From: Bacteroidota bacterium
Lineage (GTDB): Bacteria > Bacteroidota > Bacteroidia > Cytophagales > Cyclobacteriaceae
Length of the DNA stretch: 34,011 bases
Direction of reading: 5' to 3'
Assembly: GCA_003242315.1 (NCBI GenBank)
Contig: QGUY01000007.1
Span: 1 to 34,011, forward strand
A program made the position numbers and the translations under genes. This document shows, in pieces, positions 15,973-27,300 of this stretch (positions are counted from its first letter, which is position 1; every line of letters begins with the position of its first letter). The notes beneath the pieces were generated by a model. It was not told where the DNA came from and did no database searches. It saw nothing but the letters and a program-made list of their open reading frames with translations.

Positions 15973-16002
15973 TTTATAATCAACACATTTAAAGAATATC
16001 AA
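15973..16002 (-). promoter_or_regulatory. Putative YtxH gene promoter
   Basis: On the minus strand TTGATA and TATAAA are 18 bp apart, about 62 bp before the start codon; the second dyad overlaps the TATAAA box. The match is to the general sigma-70 consensus, not the Bacteroidota one, so it is tentative. Confidence 0.35.
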
Positions 16003-16125
16003 GTTTTGTTCCACAAGGGTTTTACAGGGATTGCCGACTCATTTTCTGCCAAATTGTAGGTTAAGCTTCCCAACGTGTGTAGGGATTCCTCAACACTCGC
16101 CTGCAAAGCCAAGCCCTGGACTTTC

Positions 16126-16157
16126 TTTTTCATTTTCAGCGGAGCGATATATCTTCG
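16126..16157 (+). promoter_or_regulatory. Putative pgi promoter
   Basis: TTTT and TATCTTCG (consensus TTTG / TAnnTTTG, one mismatch each) are 20 bp apart, ending 20 bp before the pgi ATG. The rest of the 267-bp gap between the YtxH and pgi genes shows only the dyads described separately. Confidence 0.4.
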
Positions 16158-16177
16158 CCCGTTCCTAACCACAGCTT

Positions 16178-17830
16178 ATGTTACCCACCCATAATCCTAC
16201 TGAACTTCCAGCCTGGCGTCAGCTCGAAGCTCACTTTCTTCATTTGCAGGCCGTACACATGCGTGACCTCTTTGCAGAAGATCCAGGACGCTTTGACAGG
16301 TTCCATGCGCAGTTTGAGGACATCCTGGTCGATTACTCCAAGAACCTCATCACGCCGGAAACGATGGCGCTGCTGATACAGCTGGCTCAGGAAGCCGGAC
16401 TGGAAGAATCGATCCACGCGATGTTTTCAGGGCAGCCCATAAATCGCACAGAAGGCAGGCCGGTCCTTCACATCGCGCTGCGCAACCGTACCAACGAGCC
16501 CATATACGTCAACGGTGAAGATGTCATGCCCGACGTAAACCGCGTGCTCGACCATATGAAGAGGTTTTCCGAAGAAGTGATTTCAGGTGCCTGGAAGGGA
16601 TGCACGGGCAAAACCATTACCGATATCGTCAACATCGGCATCGGAGGTTCCGACCTGGGTCCTTTGATGGTGACCGAGGCGCTCCGCCCCTACTGGAAAA
16701 ACATCACGCCACACTTTGTGTCCAACATCGACGGGACACACATCCAGGAAACGTTGAAAAGAGTTGACCCGGAAAGAACCCTTTTCATCATCGCGTCAAA
16801 GACTTTCACCACACAAGAAACCATGACCAATGCCATGACGGCGCGGGAATGGTTTCTTTCCAAAGCGGGAAGTCAGGCCGACGTTTCCCGGCACTTCGTT
16901 GCCGTCTCCACCAACACAAAGGCGGTGAAGGAGTTTGGGATCGCCACGGATAACATGTTTGAATTCTGGGACTGGGTTGGCGGAAGGTATTCGCTTTGGT
17001 CCTCCATCGGCTTGTCGATCGCATGCACGCTCGGCTTCGAGAACTTTCAGGCGCTGCTTGAAGGAGCGCACGCCATGGACCAGCATTTCAAGAACACGCC
17101 CTTCGAAAAGAACATACCGGTGGTGCTGGCGATGATAGGCATCTGGTACAATAACTTTTTCGGCGCTGCCACGGAGGCTATCCTCCCCTACGATCAATAC
17201 CTGCACCGGTTCGCCGCGTACTTCCAGCAGGGCAATATGGAAAGCAACGGCAAGTCGGTTGACAGAACCGGCAAACCCGTTAACTACCAGACCGGACCTG
17301 TCATCTGGGGTGAACCCGGCACCAATGGTCAGCACGCGTTCTATCAACTCATACACCAGGGCACGAAGTTGATCCCGTGTGACTTTATCGCGCCAGCCAT
17401 CAGCCATAATCCTGTGGGTGATCATCACGCGAAACTCCTCTCCAACTTCTTCGCACAGACGGAAGCGCTCATGAAAGGCAAGCCAACCGAAGAGGTGGAA
17501 CGAGAACTTGCCCAGGCAGGCATGGATACCGAAGCGATACGATTCCACGCACCCTTCCGTACCTTCGAAGGGAACAGGCCTTCCAACAGCATCCTGTTCC
17601 GGCAGCTCACGCCCCGCACCCTTGGCTCGCTCATAGCGATGTATGAGCACAAGATTTTTGTACAGGGAATAGTTTGGAACATCTACAGTTTTGACCAATG
17701 GGGTGTCGAACTCGGCAAGGTTCTCGCGCGCAAAATCCTGCCCGAACTTGAAACTCCAGAAGAAATCACTTCACACGACGCGTCAACAAATGGGCTAATC
17801 AACTATTTCAAACGTTTGAAATTCAGATGA
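16178..17830 (+). CDS. pgi: Glucose-6-phosphate isomerase
   Basis: The 550-residue enzyme interconverts glucose 6-phosphate and fructose 6-phosphate in the cytoplasm. It is the long PGI type (about 550 residues, as in E. coli). The phosphate-binding [11 protein letters not shown] is near residues 151-161. The PGI signature [14 protein letters not shown] contains an active-site Arg. [19 protein letters not shown] carries the catalytic Glu region, and the C-terminal signature [17 protein letters not shown] ends the domain. All motifs are intact. It is the first gene of a rightward cluster with pfkA (61-bp gap) and a ROK glucokinase. Confidence 0.97.
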   Translation: MLPTHNPTELPAWRQLEAHFLHLQAVHMRDLFAEDPGRFDRFHAQFEDILVDYSKNLITPETMALLIQLAQEAGLEESIHAMFSGQPINRTEGRPVLHIALRNRTNEPIYVNGEDVMPDVNRVLDHMKRFSEEVISGAWKGCTGKTITDIVNIGIGGSDLGPLMVTEALRPYWKNITPHFVSNIDGTHIQETLKRVDPERTLFIIASKTFTTQETMTNAMTAREWFLSKAGSQADVSRHFVAVSTNTKAVKEFGIATDNMFEFWDWVGGRYSLWSSIGLSIACTLGFENFQALLEGAHAMDQHFKNTPFEKNIPVVLAMIGIWYNNFFGAATEAILPYDQYLHRFAAYFQQGNMESNGKSVDRTGKPVNYQTGPVIWGEPGTNGQHAFYQLIHQGTKLIPCDFIAPAISHNPVGDHHAKLLSNFFAQTEALMKGKPTEEVERELAQAGMDTEAIRFHAPFRTFEGNRPSNSILFRQLTPRTLGSLIAMYEHKIFVQGIVWNIYSFDQWGVELGKVLARKILPELETPEEITSHDASTNGLINYFKRLKFR

Positions 17831-17839
17831 TTGATTAGT

Positions 17840-17872
17840 TCTGCATAAAATCATAACGAGTTCTTAATTTTA
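17840..17872 (+). promoter_or_regulatory. Putative pfkA promoter
   Basis: TCTG and TAATTTTA (consensus TTTG / TAnnTTTG) are separated by 21 bp in the pgi-pfkA gap, 19 bp before the pfkA ATG. Each box has one mismatch, so pfkA may be read both from here and from pgi. Confidence 0.4.
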
Positions 17873-17891
17873 CCGGAATTCATTGGTCCAA

Positions 17892-18878
17892 ATGGAAAAG
17901 GAGATAGGCAAGATCGGTGTCTTCACGTCCGGCGGTGACGCGCCTGGAATGAACGCAGCGATCCGTGCAGTGGTGCGATCAGCGATATACTACAAGAAGG
18001 AAGTGTACGGGATCATGCGCGGATACGAGGGCATGATCGAGGGCGATATTGTTCGCCTGGGCGCACGTTCTGTCAGCAACATTATTCAGCGGGGTGGCAC
18101 CATCCTGAAGACGGCACGCTGTCAGGAGTTCCGGACGGTAGAAGGACGGAAGAGGGCTTACGAAAGTCTCAGGAAGATCGGCATCGATGCCCTGGTTGCC
18201 ATCGGGGGAAACGGTACATTCACCGGCCTCCACAAATTTTACGAGGAACACGGCATTCCCTCGATATGCATACCCGGCACCATCGATAACGACCTTCCCG
18301 GAACCGACTTCAGCATTGGCTATGACACAGCTACCAACACCGCTGTGGAAGCCATTGACAAGATCCGCGATACCGCGCTCTCGCATAACCGCGTGTTCTT
18401 TATCGAGGTGATGGGCCGGCATTCCGGATACATAGCTGTAAACAGCGGCGTTGCGGGAGGAGCTGTCGCGATTATCCTGCCGGAGGAGACGACGACCTTC
18501 GACGAACTGTTTGCCGCACTCGAAGCCGGTGAGAAGACGAACAAGAAGTCGAACCTCGTCGTGATCGCTGAAGGCTCAAAGATCGGCGGTGCTTACGAAC
18601 TGGCACGAAAGGTCAAGGAACGTTCGTCGTACTTCGACATCAAAGTCACGATCCTCGGTCACCTGCAACGCGGTGGTTCACCTACGTACTTTGACCGGGT
18701 GCTCGCCAGCAAGATGGGCGTAGCAGCGGTTGAAGGGCTGCTGCAAGGAAAGCGCGACGCAATGGTCGGTATCAAAGGCAATAAAATCGTGTACAACGAC
18801 TTTAAGACCATTATCGATGTTCCGAGCAACGAGATTGATGCGGAGTCGCTCCGCATTGCCAAAATCCTTTCCATATAA
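17892..18878 (+). CDS. pfkA: 6-phosphofructokinase
   Basis: A 328-residue enzyme of the bacterial PfkA type, which phosphorylates fructose 6-phosphate to fructose 1,6-bisphosphate. The ATP-site GGDAPGMNAAIR is at about residues 14-25. The catalytic block PGTIDNDL has both catalytic Asp residues (130 and 132). MGRHSGYIA and HLQRGGSPT (substrate and effector contacts) follow. The usual GGDGS/T motif reads GGNGT at 105-109: the Asp that helps hold Mg-ATP is Asn (codon AAC). The Gly after it is kept, which is typical of ATP-using rather than pyrophosphate-using enzymes. ATG at 17892 is preferred to the TTG at 17883. Confidence 0.94.
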   Translation: MEKEIGKIGVFTSGGDAPGMNAAIRAVVRSAIYYKKEVYGIMRGYEGMIEGDIVRLGARSVSNIIQRGGTILKTARCQEFRTVEGRKRAYESLRKIGIDALVAIGGNGTFTGLHKFYEEHGIPSICIPGTIDNDLPGTDFSIGYDTATNTAVEAIDKIRDTALSHNRVFFIEVMGRHSGYIAVNSGVAGGAVAIILPEETTTFDELFAALEAGEKTNKKSNLVVIAEGSKIGGAYELARKVKERSSYFDIKVTILGHLQRGGSPTYFDRVLASKMGVAAVEGLLQGKRDAMVGIKGNKIVYNDFKTIIDVPSNEIDAESLRIAKILSI

Positions 18879-18950
18879 TGAATGATTCTCAGCAGGAATT
18901 TGTGGTAAACAAGCCGGCGGTTATCCGGTAACTCTAACGAGGTAATACAA

Positions 18951-19937
18951 ATGAGAGAAGTAACTATCGGCATTGACATCGGCGGCACGAACACCAAGTT
19001 CGGAATTGTCGACAAAGAAGGTCATGTAATCACCCAGGGTAGCATCTCTACGGCAAAACACGAGGAGTTCCGGGATTACTTTAAAGAGCTGGCCGGCGCC
19101 TTGCGCAAGTCGCTTAACGAACTCGGGTCAGACTACAAACTCCTCGGCATCGGAGTCGGTGCGGCCAATGGCAACTATTATAAGGGCACTATCGAACGCG
19201 CCACCAACCTTAAGTGGAAGGGTATCATTCCCCTCGCAGACATGTTCCGCGAAGAATTCGATATCCCGGCCATCATCACGAACGATGCAAACGCAGCCGC
19301 TGTAGGCGAAATGGTCTACGGTGCCGCCAAAAAGATGAAGGACTTCATCGTCATAACGCTCGGCACAGGCCTTGGCAGCGGCTTTGTCGCAAACGGTCAA
19401 TTGCTCAATGGCAAACACGGTATTGCCGGAGAACTCGGACATACATCTGTAAATCCTGCAGGTCGGTATTGCAACTGCGGAAAGCGCGGCTGCCTTGAAA
19501 CGTATGTGTCGGCCACCGGCATTAAGCGCACGGTTTATAAACTCCTCGCCGATCACCTTGAACCGAGTGAATTGCGGGGTATCAGCTTCGACAACCTCAA
19601 CACGAAGATGATCACCGAATGTGCCATTCGCGGTGACGATGTCGCGCTGGCCGCTTTTGAATACACCGGACGTATCCTGGGGATGAAGCTCGCCGATACT
19701 GTTGTGCACACCGACCCCGAGGCCATCTTCCTGTTTGGAGGGCTTTCACTTGCGGGTGACCTGATCTTCAAGCCAACCATTCGGCACATGGAAGCGAACC
19801 TTATGCCCCTGTTCCGGGGTAAGATCAAGGTATTGCCTTCGGCCCTTCAAAATCAGGCAGCTCCGATCCTCGGCGCGAGCAGCCTGGTGTGGAATTACCT
19901 GGAGAATGAACCGTCAAGGAGGATGATTCCTTCCTAA
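18951..19937 (+). CDS. ROK-family glucokinase
   Basis: The 328-residue sugar kinase belongs to the ROK family. The N-terminal phosphate-binding loop is DIGGTNTKFG (9-18), the catalytic Asp is in NDANAAA (Asp112), and the zinc site consists of ELGHT (His164) with CNCGKRGC (Cys174, 176, 181). There is no DNA-binding domain, so this is a kinase rather than a ROK repressor. Glucose is the most likely substrate, given the neighbours pgi and pfkA; allose, mannose or N-acetylglucosamine cannot be excluded. It would produce glucose 6-phosphate for Pgi. Its TAA stop overlaps the TAG stop of the converging GH57 gene by 3 bases within CTAA. Confidence 0.92.
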   Translation: MREVTIGIDIGGTNTKFGIVDKEGHVITQGSISTAKHEEFRDYFKELAGALRKSLNELGSDYKLLGIGVGAANGNYYKGTIERATNLKWKGIIPLADMFREEFDIPAIITNDANAAAVGEMVYGAAKKMKDFIVITLGTGLGSGFVANGQLLNGKHGIAGELGHTSVNPAGRYCNCGKRGCLETYVSATGIKRTVYKLLADHLEPSELRGISFDNLNTKMITECAIRGDDVALAAFEYTGRILGMKLADTVVHTDPEAIFLFGGLSLAGDLIFKPTIRHMEANLMPLFRGKIKVLPSALQNQAAPILGASSLVWNYLENEPSRRMIPS

Positions 19938-22354
19938 GCAGATTGTTGCGCTTCGGGAATCTCGACCTTGACGCGCAGGTTTTCGCCGAGAAGGTGAAAC
20001 TGTTTCAGCCAGGCCTCAGAGTGACCGTCGCGCAACAGATCTTTTCTTGAGATGAGGAAATACAGGTTTTGACTCTTGTAGAGATTCGGCTTCAGGTCGA
20101 ATTTCAACAGCAACGGGAACACGCGATTGAGTCGCTCAATCCGACGTTGGTTCTCGATCTCTTCCGTAGCAATCAATTGCAATTCGTTGTAGATGCGATC
20201 TCCCGCCAATCGCGCCACCTTGTCCGGATCCTCGATCGTAAGCTTCCATTTATCCAACTCTCCCATAATCCGTTCCAGTTCTTTGATGTTGATCTTATCG
20301 GAACGGAACCAGTTGAGCAGATCGGCATTGAGAACATATTGAAACGTCTGCCGGTAAGCGTTGGGAATAGGAACATCGTTGTTGTCGAGCGCAGTTACAA
20401 GCGGATAGTCGTGATTATAAATTCTGCGTAACGAGTACTCCAGTTCTTCGAGACTCTTGCGCGTGATCATGTCGAGAACCTTGCGCTTTTCGTCCTTGAA
20501 CAGGTGCCACAGCGTGTACTTATCGGGACCGAAATAGGTTTGCATAAGCCCGATCACATCACCCAGCCTGCCCTCCTGGAATGCGCGTACGATGCGCACC
20601 TGCATGCTGTGGAACTTGTCGACCTGCATCTCCTGGGATATGTTGCCGATGATATTATGCTTTCCCATGTACACCACGCAGAACGCGAAACGTTTCTCGG
20701 TACGCGTTACATTTGATTTAACAAGCGTGATACCGAGGACGAGGCGTTGCTCCCCGGCTTCTTTCCGGATAAAGAATTCGTTCGTTGTCGTGTGGTTGAA
20801 CACAGGGAAGTTTTCCGGGTCTTCTTCAAACAACGACGAAACTGCATAGTGCATCCCCACGCGTTGGAGGTTCGTTTTGGCGGGCAATACGAAGCGATGG
20901 TACGCCTGGGCCGCATTCCCGATCATCGGAATGTTGCTGGGAACATCTTCGAGTTTCTTGATGAACTCCGCCTCCAGCTTGGCATCAGAAACCTGGTTGG
21001 CAAGTTGGATTGCGCGACACGCGTACTGTAGAATCTGTGTCGTTTCGATTCCCGACACTTCATCGAAGAACCACCCGCAACTCGTGAACATCAGCATAGC
21101 ATGCCGTTGCATTTCCAGCAACCGCAGAATGTGATTGGCCTGCGTCTCTACGGAACTGTGTTCCTTCAGGAAACGGTCAACCACCTCATCCCTCCTGTCG
21201 AGGATTACGCTGATGTATTCATTTCTCGCATGCCACGGGTCTTTGAGTATCAGCGAACCCTCGAAGCTGTATATCCGGGTTAACTGATCGCGTAGCCAGT
21301 CAAGTGCTTCCCGCAGCGGCTTCCTCCACAATTGATTCCATTCGGGATGGCCACCGGTATTGCAACCACAGTTGTCTCTCCAACGCTCTACGCCATGCAC
21401 GCAGCTCCACGAACTGTTCTCGTGAATCATGCACTCATCGGTAACCTGAGTCATTGCAAGGTACTCACCGTAGTTCGTGAGACGAGCGTTGCTGCTGTTG
21501 TCGATCTGATCGAGGCAATACGCCAGGGCCATATCACCGTGCTTGTGATGGTGGCCATAGGTTTCTCCGTCCGTGGCAATGTTGACGAGCTGGCGCTCGG
21601 TGCGCGCATCAAAGCCGTCCATAAGTGCCCGCGCAAAACGGTCACCGTCGTTGAGCAGACCATTAAAGGCCACAGACTGTGAGAGTGGGCCATGGTAGAA
21701 GAAGATCGTAATTGATCTGCCTGATGGTAGCGGACACGTGTAAGGCCGGCGTGTGTCGAGCAACGATTCGTCTACCTCCTGCCAGCTTTTTGCGCCGATT
21801 TTGCGGACTGCCCTGGCCTGCCGCGGAGCGAGTATGGTGAACTTAATACCGTATTTGGCGAGAAGCTCAAGGGTTTCGAGATCGACAGCCGTCTCAGCCA
21901 GCCACATGCCTTCAGGATGGCGCTTGAATCTGAAGACGAAGTCTTTGATACCCCAATATATCTGGGTCTCCTTGTCGCGGGAGTTACAGAGCGGCATGAT
22001 GGCATGGTTGTAGACCTGCGCCAGCGCCGAACCATGTCCTGAAAACCGCGAAGCGCTTTCCGCATCAGCCCGCAGAATCGCTTCATACGTTTCGGGGTCA
22101 TTTTGCTGCATCCATGAGAGCAGCGTCGGACCGAAGTTGAAGCTGATGCGCGAATAGTTATTGATGATGTTTCGGATGATGCCCTTGGAGTCGAGGATAC
22201 GCGAAGCCGTGTTCGGCGCGTAGCACTCGGCAGAAATCCGCTCATTCCAGTCATGATACGGATGCGCCGAATCCTGCACCTCTATGACTTCCAGCCACGC
22301 GTTTTCACGCGGCGGCTGATAAAAATGACCATGTATACAAATATATCTCTCCAC
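19934..22354 (-). CDS. GH57 family glycoside hydrolase with DUF3536
   Basis: The 806-residue protein has an N-terminal GH57 catalytic domain and a C-terminal DUF3536 region. GH57 landmarks are visible: HGHFYQPPRENAW (residues 8-20, the HQP-like block), MWLAETAV with Glu154 in the nucleophile position, and ATDGETYGHHH with Asp262 in the acid/base position. Known GH57 enzymes act on alpha-1,4 or alpha-1,6 glucans (amylase, glucanotransferase, branching enzyme); the exact activity of DUF3536 members is not established. No signal peptide is present, so it should act on cytoplasmic glycogen-like glucan. The start is GTG. It is the last gene of the operon, 36 bp after glgB. Confidence 0.9.
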   Translation of the reverse strand: MERYICIHGHFYQPPRENAWLEVIEVQDSAHPYHDWNERISAECYAPNTASRILDSKGIIRNIINNYSRISFNFGPTLLSWMQQNDPETYEAILRADAESASRFSGHGSALAQVYNHAIMPLCNSRDKETQIYWGIKDFVFRFKRHPEGMWLAETAVDLETLELLAKYGIKFTILAPRQARAVRKIGAKSWQEVDESLLDTRRPYTCPLPSGRSITIFFYHGPLSQSVAFNGLLNDGDRFARALMDGFDARTERQLVNIATDGETYGHHHKHGDMALAYCLDQIDNSSNARLTNYGEYLAMTQVTDECMIHENSSWSCVHGVERWRDNCGCNTGGHPEWNQLWRKPLREALDWLRDQLTRIYSFEGSLILKDPWHARNEYISVILDRRDEVVDRFLKEHSSVETQANHILRLLEMQRHAMLMFTSCGWFFDEVSGIETTQILQYACRAIQLANQVSDAKLEAEFIKKLEDVPSNIPMIGNAAQAYHRFVLPAKTNLQRVGMHYAVSSLFEEDPENFPVFNHTTTNEFFIRKEAGEQRLVLGITLVKSNVTRTEKRFAFCVVYMGKHNIIGNISQEMQVDKFHSMQVRIVRAFQEGRLGDVIGLMQTYFGPDKYTLWHLFKDEKRKVLDMITRKSLEELEYSLRRIYNHDYPLVTALDNNDVPIPNAYRQTFQYVLNADLLNWFRSDKINIKELERIMGELDKWKLTIEDPDKVARLAGDRIYNELQLIATEEIENQRRIERLNRVFPLLLKFDLKPNLYKSQNLYFLISRKDLLRDGHSEAWLKQFHLLGENLRVKVEIPEAQQSA

Positions 22355-22390
22355 GCGTTTTCAACCTTTAATTCCACACCGCTGTACACC

Positions 22391-24364
22391 TCACGAGCCA
22401 TCAAACTCAAATTCCGCCACCTCCCTTTCACACTTCAGCACCGAAACGGCCAGCGGAGGAAGCGTCAATGTAATTGAGTAATCGCGTCCGTGATACTTCA
22501 CTGGGGAAGTCATAAACAACCCTGTGTTCAAAATGCCGCTGCCTCCATAGGCGCGGTCGTCCGTGTTCAGCACTTCCTTCCAATATCCCCGGTACGGCAC
22601 ACCTACCCGATAGTGATTCCTTACCGCGGGTGTAAAATTGCAAATCACGACGAGCAAGTCCATGGGATCATCACCCTGTCGCTGGTAGATAATCACACTG
22701 TTCTCACGGTCGCTGTAATCTACCCACTGAAATCCCCGGTGATCAAAGGCGTACTGGTACAGCGCTTTTTCTGTACGATAAAACCGATTTAGCTCTTTAA
22801 TAAGTTTCTGAACGCCTTTATGAAAATCGTATTCCAGCAGGTGCCAGTCCAGACTATGGTTATGATTCCATTCCGACGTCTGACCAAACTCGCCACCCAT
22901 GAACAACAACTTGGTCCCGGGGTGCGTGTACATGTATGCGTACAACAACCTAAGATTAGCGAACCGCTGCCAATCATCGCCGGGCATTCGACCAATAAGT
23001 GATCCTTTTCCATGAACCACTTCATCGTGCGAAAGCGGCAACATGAAGTTCTCCGTGAACGCGTACATCAGGCTGAAGGTAATCTCATTCTGATGGTACT
23101 TTCGGTGTATCGGATCTTTCCGGAAGAAGTTCAGCGTATCGTGCATCCACCCCATCATCCACTTTTGACCGAATCCGAGGCCACCCAAATAGGTCGGTCT
23201 GGAAACGCCGGGCCATGACGTCGACTCCTCCGCGATGGTGACACAATCCGGTACCTCGCCGTACACTACTTCATTAAATTCTTTCAGGAAGCTGATGGCT
23301 TCGAGGTTTTCGTTGCCACCATATTGATTCGGTATCCACTCACCGGGTTTGCGCGAATAGTCGAGATACAGCATCGACGCTACCGCATCGACACGTAGGC
23401 CGTCGGCATGAAAGCGTTCCAGCCAGAACAACGCATTGCTTATCAGGAAGCAACGTACCTCGTTGCGACCGTAGTTGAATATGTAGCTCTTCCAGTCGGG
23501 ATGAAATCCCTTTCTCGGGTCGGCGTGCTCATACAGATGAGTTCCATCGAAATTGAAAAGTCCGTGGGCGTCGCCAGGAAAATGCGAAGGCACCCAATCG
23601 AGGATAACGCCTATACCTTCCTGGTGGAAGCGATCGATCAGGTACATGAAATCCTCAGGAGTACCAAACCGACTTGTTGGCGCGTAGTAACCAGTGATCT
23701 GGTATCCCCATGATCCAAAGAACGGGTGCTCCATCACGGGAAGAAATTCAACATGCGTATAACCCATGTCACGCACGTAGGCCACCAATTCGTTGGCCAG
23801 TTCGGTGTAATTCAAAGAGCGGTTGTTATCGTGCAGCACTTTTTTCCACGACCCGATATGAACCTCGTACACTGCATAAGGTTTTGCTTTTGCTGGCGGA
23901 TGTTCCCTGCGTTGCTTCATCCATACGTCATCACGCCATTTGTAGTCGTGCTCCCACACGATCGAAGCCGTCATTGGCGGCGGCTCGCAGTAAAAAGCGA
24001 ATGGGTCTGCTTTTTCCAGCAATTCTCCGGTATTGGAACGGATGGCGTACTTGTACGCTTCTCCCTTGCCTATGTTGGGAAAGAATCCCTCCCAGATGCC
24101 ACTTTCGTCCCAACGAGCGTGAAGAAGATGACGACCCGGTTGCCAATGATTGAAATTCCCGATTACGGAAACCTGGCTTGCATTTGGTGCCCAGACGGCA
24201 AAGTACGTACCCCGCTCACCCTTGTATTCCATTGGGTGTGCGCCCAACTTTTCATAAAGCCGAAAGTGCTTGCCTGCTTTGAACAAATAGATGTCAAAGT
24301 CGGTAAGCAGACTAAACGATTCAGTCGTCTCTTCTGTGGTTTTACTTTTCGTCCTCTTTCCCAT
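22391..24364 (-). CDS. glgB: 1,4-alpha-glucan branching enzyme (GlgB)
   Basis: The 657-residue GH13 enzyme transfers an alpha-1,4 chain segment to a 6-hydroxyl, making branches. It has one N-terminal CBM48 domain (about 40-140, [23 protein letters not shown]) and the catalytic barrel with the nucleophile in [10 protein letters not shown] (Asp326), the acid/base in [13 protein letters not shown] (Glu379) and the third acid in [12 protein letters not shown]. The C-terminal beta domain is complete. It is a shorter form than E. coli GlgB (about 730), lacking the extra N-terminal module. The ATG directly follows the treS-maltokinase stop codon. In the GlgE pathway GlgB branches the linear chains that GlgE extends. 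Confidence 0.96.
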   Translation of the reverse strand: MGKRTKSKTTEETTESFSLLTDFDIYLFKAGKHFRLYEKLGAHPMEYKGERGTYFAVWAPNASQVSVIGNFNHWQPGRHLLHARWDESGIWEGFFPNIGKGEAYKYAIRSNTGELLEKADPFAFYCEPPPMTASIVWEHDYKWRDDVWMKQRREHPPAKAKPYAVYEVHIGSWKKVLHDNNRSLNYTELANELVAYVRDMGYTHVEFLPVMEHPFFGSWGYQITGYYAPTSRFGTPEDFMYLIDRFHQEGIGVILDWVPSHFPGDAHGLFNFDGTHLYEHADPRKGFHPDWKSYIFNYGRNEVRCFLISNALFWLERFHADGLRVDAVASMLYLDYSRKPGEWIPNQYGGNENLEAISFLKEFNEVVYGEVPDCVTIAEESTSWPGVSRPTYLGGLGFGQKWMMGWMHDTLNFFRKDPIHRKYHQNEITFSLMYAFTENFMLPLSHDEVVHGKGSLIGRMPGDDWQRFANLRLLYAYMYTHPGTKLLFMGGEFGQTSEWNHNHSLDWHLLEYDFHKGVQKLIKELNRFYRTEKALYQYAFDHRGFQWVDYSDRENSVIIYQRQGDDPMDLLVVICNFTPAVRNHYRVGVPYRGYWKEVLNTDDRAYGGSGILNTGLFMTSPVKYHGRDYSITLTLPPLAVSVLKCEREVAEFEFDGS

Positions 24365-27300
24365 CTATTTTGACACCTTTTTTTCGGTACGTGGGCGTTT
24401 GTTCTGTTCCTTGAAATACCGCGTCATGTGATACAATATACCTCTTAGAGGGACAATAGCCCAATCGGGTCGACCGTTCAGTTCATACCCCAGCTCGTAT
24501 ACCGCTTTCTCGAGCAGGAAAGTGCGGATCAGCACCTCATGCTCGTTGGTAAACCCTTTCTCTCCGGTTCTCTCTAGATAGGCGCCCATATAGTACCGTG
24601 CCACATAGTGTTGCCACTGCTCCGCCCAGGCCTCAAGGGTTCCCCGATCCTGTTCGCGGTAGTTCTCATTGAGCAGAATTTTTCCGAATGCCGCATAATG
24701 GATGGAGCGCATCATACCCGCCACATCTTTGAGCGGGTGCTTTTTGAGCCTCCTTTCGCTAAAAGAAAATCCAGGTTCTCCTTCAAAGTCGATGATGATG
24801 AAGTCTTTTCCGGTAAACAACACCTGGCCCAGATGGTAGTCGCCGTGAATCCGCGTCTTCATCGCGCGAATGCGGGTCTTGTATATCTCGCTGAAGCAAT
24901 CGAGAATGTCGTCTTCAAGGGCAAGCACCTTGTTGGCAACTGCACGCGTCTCCGGCAGCAATTCCGGAAGCGCTTGTCGCAGCATATTGAACCGCTCGCG
25001 CACCAGCTTCCTCAACGATGAATACAACGATCGCTGGTAGTTGGCCGTGAACGGCTCCGGCGCAAATGCCGGATCTCCATCCGGTTTGGATGCAAGAGCG
25101 AGGTGCAATTCCGCCGTCCGTTGCCCGAGACGCGCGATCCGTTCGTAGAACCCGCGACCGATCAGCGTCTGAATAAGCAGCGGCGACTCCTCAAATCGCA
25201 ACACCGGGCGATCGACAAGCGGTGGGATGTTATCCCTGTCAGGACTTACCAGCACGCGCTCGTAAAATCTTCCAACCGAATCGACCGTCATCACCCACGC
25301 ATCGCCCTGGTGTTCCACCTTTTCCTGCATGAGGGCGAACACATATGTGCCGCCGGTTTCATCTCGCAATTCAATGCTCCCCGCAAAACGCGGGCTGTTT
25401 CGGAATGTCGTGTTCTCCGTAAGGAATCTTATGATCTCCGGCTCCGGGTTCAGCTCGGGCTCGATCTTTCGATAGAACTTCAGGAAATACTGGTCGTTGT
25501 AAATGATGGCTGTATTGCTCTGATCAGACTTCAGCAATCGTGACTCCACATCACGCGCCTTGGAGTGGCGGGAGAATAATCCTGAGCGGAAATACAACAC
25601 AGCATTCCCTTCCTTGATCTGCGTATCACGCTGAATTGATGAAAACAGGTAGTCGCGGAACGGGCGTATGTAACTGCTGTCCATGACAAAGCCTACCGTG
25701 GCGTGAAGCTCAGCGCGACATACCACGGCCTGAACTGTGTATTCCGCCTTCTCCATGAGCTGATCGGCAGGAACAAAGCCCAAAGGGATGAAATAGAATT
25801 CGGGAAGTCCCTGCACGTATTGTATTTCAAGAATCGCGAGGTGGTACGTTTCGTCCTCCACCCTGAGCGGAAACGTCTTGTGAAAGCGAATACCACCGAT
25901 AGGTCTTGCCTTTCCTCCGAACCAGCGACACTTCCTGATAAACAACGGAAGAATCTTGCGTTCCAGGGTGCGGACTGCGTTGTAGTTCCCGAGTAGGCGC
26001 TCCCAGGTGAGGTCGGCGCGCAACTCAGGCAGTTCCGCATCGCCTTCCTGTCGCGCTCCAATGTCTGATGTATCTACTTCAAACCAGAAATATCCGTAAG
26101 GACCAAGGGTAATGTCGTAGTCGCCGTTGCCAATGCTTTTGAATCGGTTCTGACTAAACGCCTCGGTGACGTCGCAATTCTTGAAATCGGAAAGATCAAG
26201 AACGGCCGACTGCGAGAACTGCGACAGGTTTGCGACGACGATCACGTGTCGTGACTCTAACGTCCGGACAAAGCAGAGTATCTTGGAATTGGAGCTGTGC
26301 AGGAATTTCATGCTGCCACGTCCGAATGCCAGAATGCGTTTTCTTACGGCTATGATATGTTTGATCCAGTGCAGCAGCGATGAGGGATTCTCCTCCTGCA
26401 TCCTGACGTTTACCGACTCGTATCGATAGACGGGATCGGTGTTTACCGGCAGATATAATTTCTGAGGGTTTGCGCTGGAGAACCCTGCATTGATGTTCAT
26501 GTCCCACTGCATGGGTGTCCTCACTCCTGCCCTTCCTCCCAGATATACGTTGTCGCCCATTCCAATCTCATCACCGTAGTAAATTACTGGTGATCCGGGG
26601 AGCGAGAACAGCAGGGCATGCAGCAACTCGATTTTTCGTCGATCGTTATTCAGTAGAGGCGCTAATCTTCGGTTGATGCCCGTATTGAATTTTGTACCCG
26701 GATCATTGGCGTAGGCTTTGAAGAGATAGTCTTTCTCTTCTTCCGTCACCATTTCGAGACCCAATTCATCGTGATTGCGAAGGAACAACGCCCACTGTCC
26801 TTCCGGTGGAATCTCTGGCGTTTGGCTGATGATGTCCGTTATGGGATAATTATCCTCCGTGCGCAGCGACAGAAAAATCCTCGGCATGAGCGGATAGTGA
26901 AAGGCCATGTGACATTCGTCACCTTCACCGAAATAGCTGGCCGCATCTTCAGGCCAGAGGTTTGCTTCCGCTATGAGAATGCGGTTCTCATAGTGCTTGT
27001 CCATGTGCGCGCGGAGCTTACGCACGAACGCATGGGTTTGTGGCAGGTTTTCACAGCCAGTACCTTCTTCTTCAAAGAGGAAAGGTACTGACGACAACCT
27101 GAAGCCATCAACGCCTTTCTTCAGCCAGAAATCCGCGACGCGGATCATTTCGATCTGAACCTTCGGGTTGTCGTAGTTAAGTTCCGGAAGGTACCGTCCG
27201 AACCGGCTCCAATAGTACGCCCCCGCTTCTTCATCCCACGTCCAGTTGGAAGTGTTGGAACCCAACACCCGCGCATCAGCGTAGCGCGTGTTATCATCGC

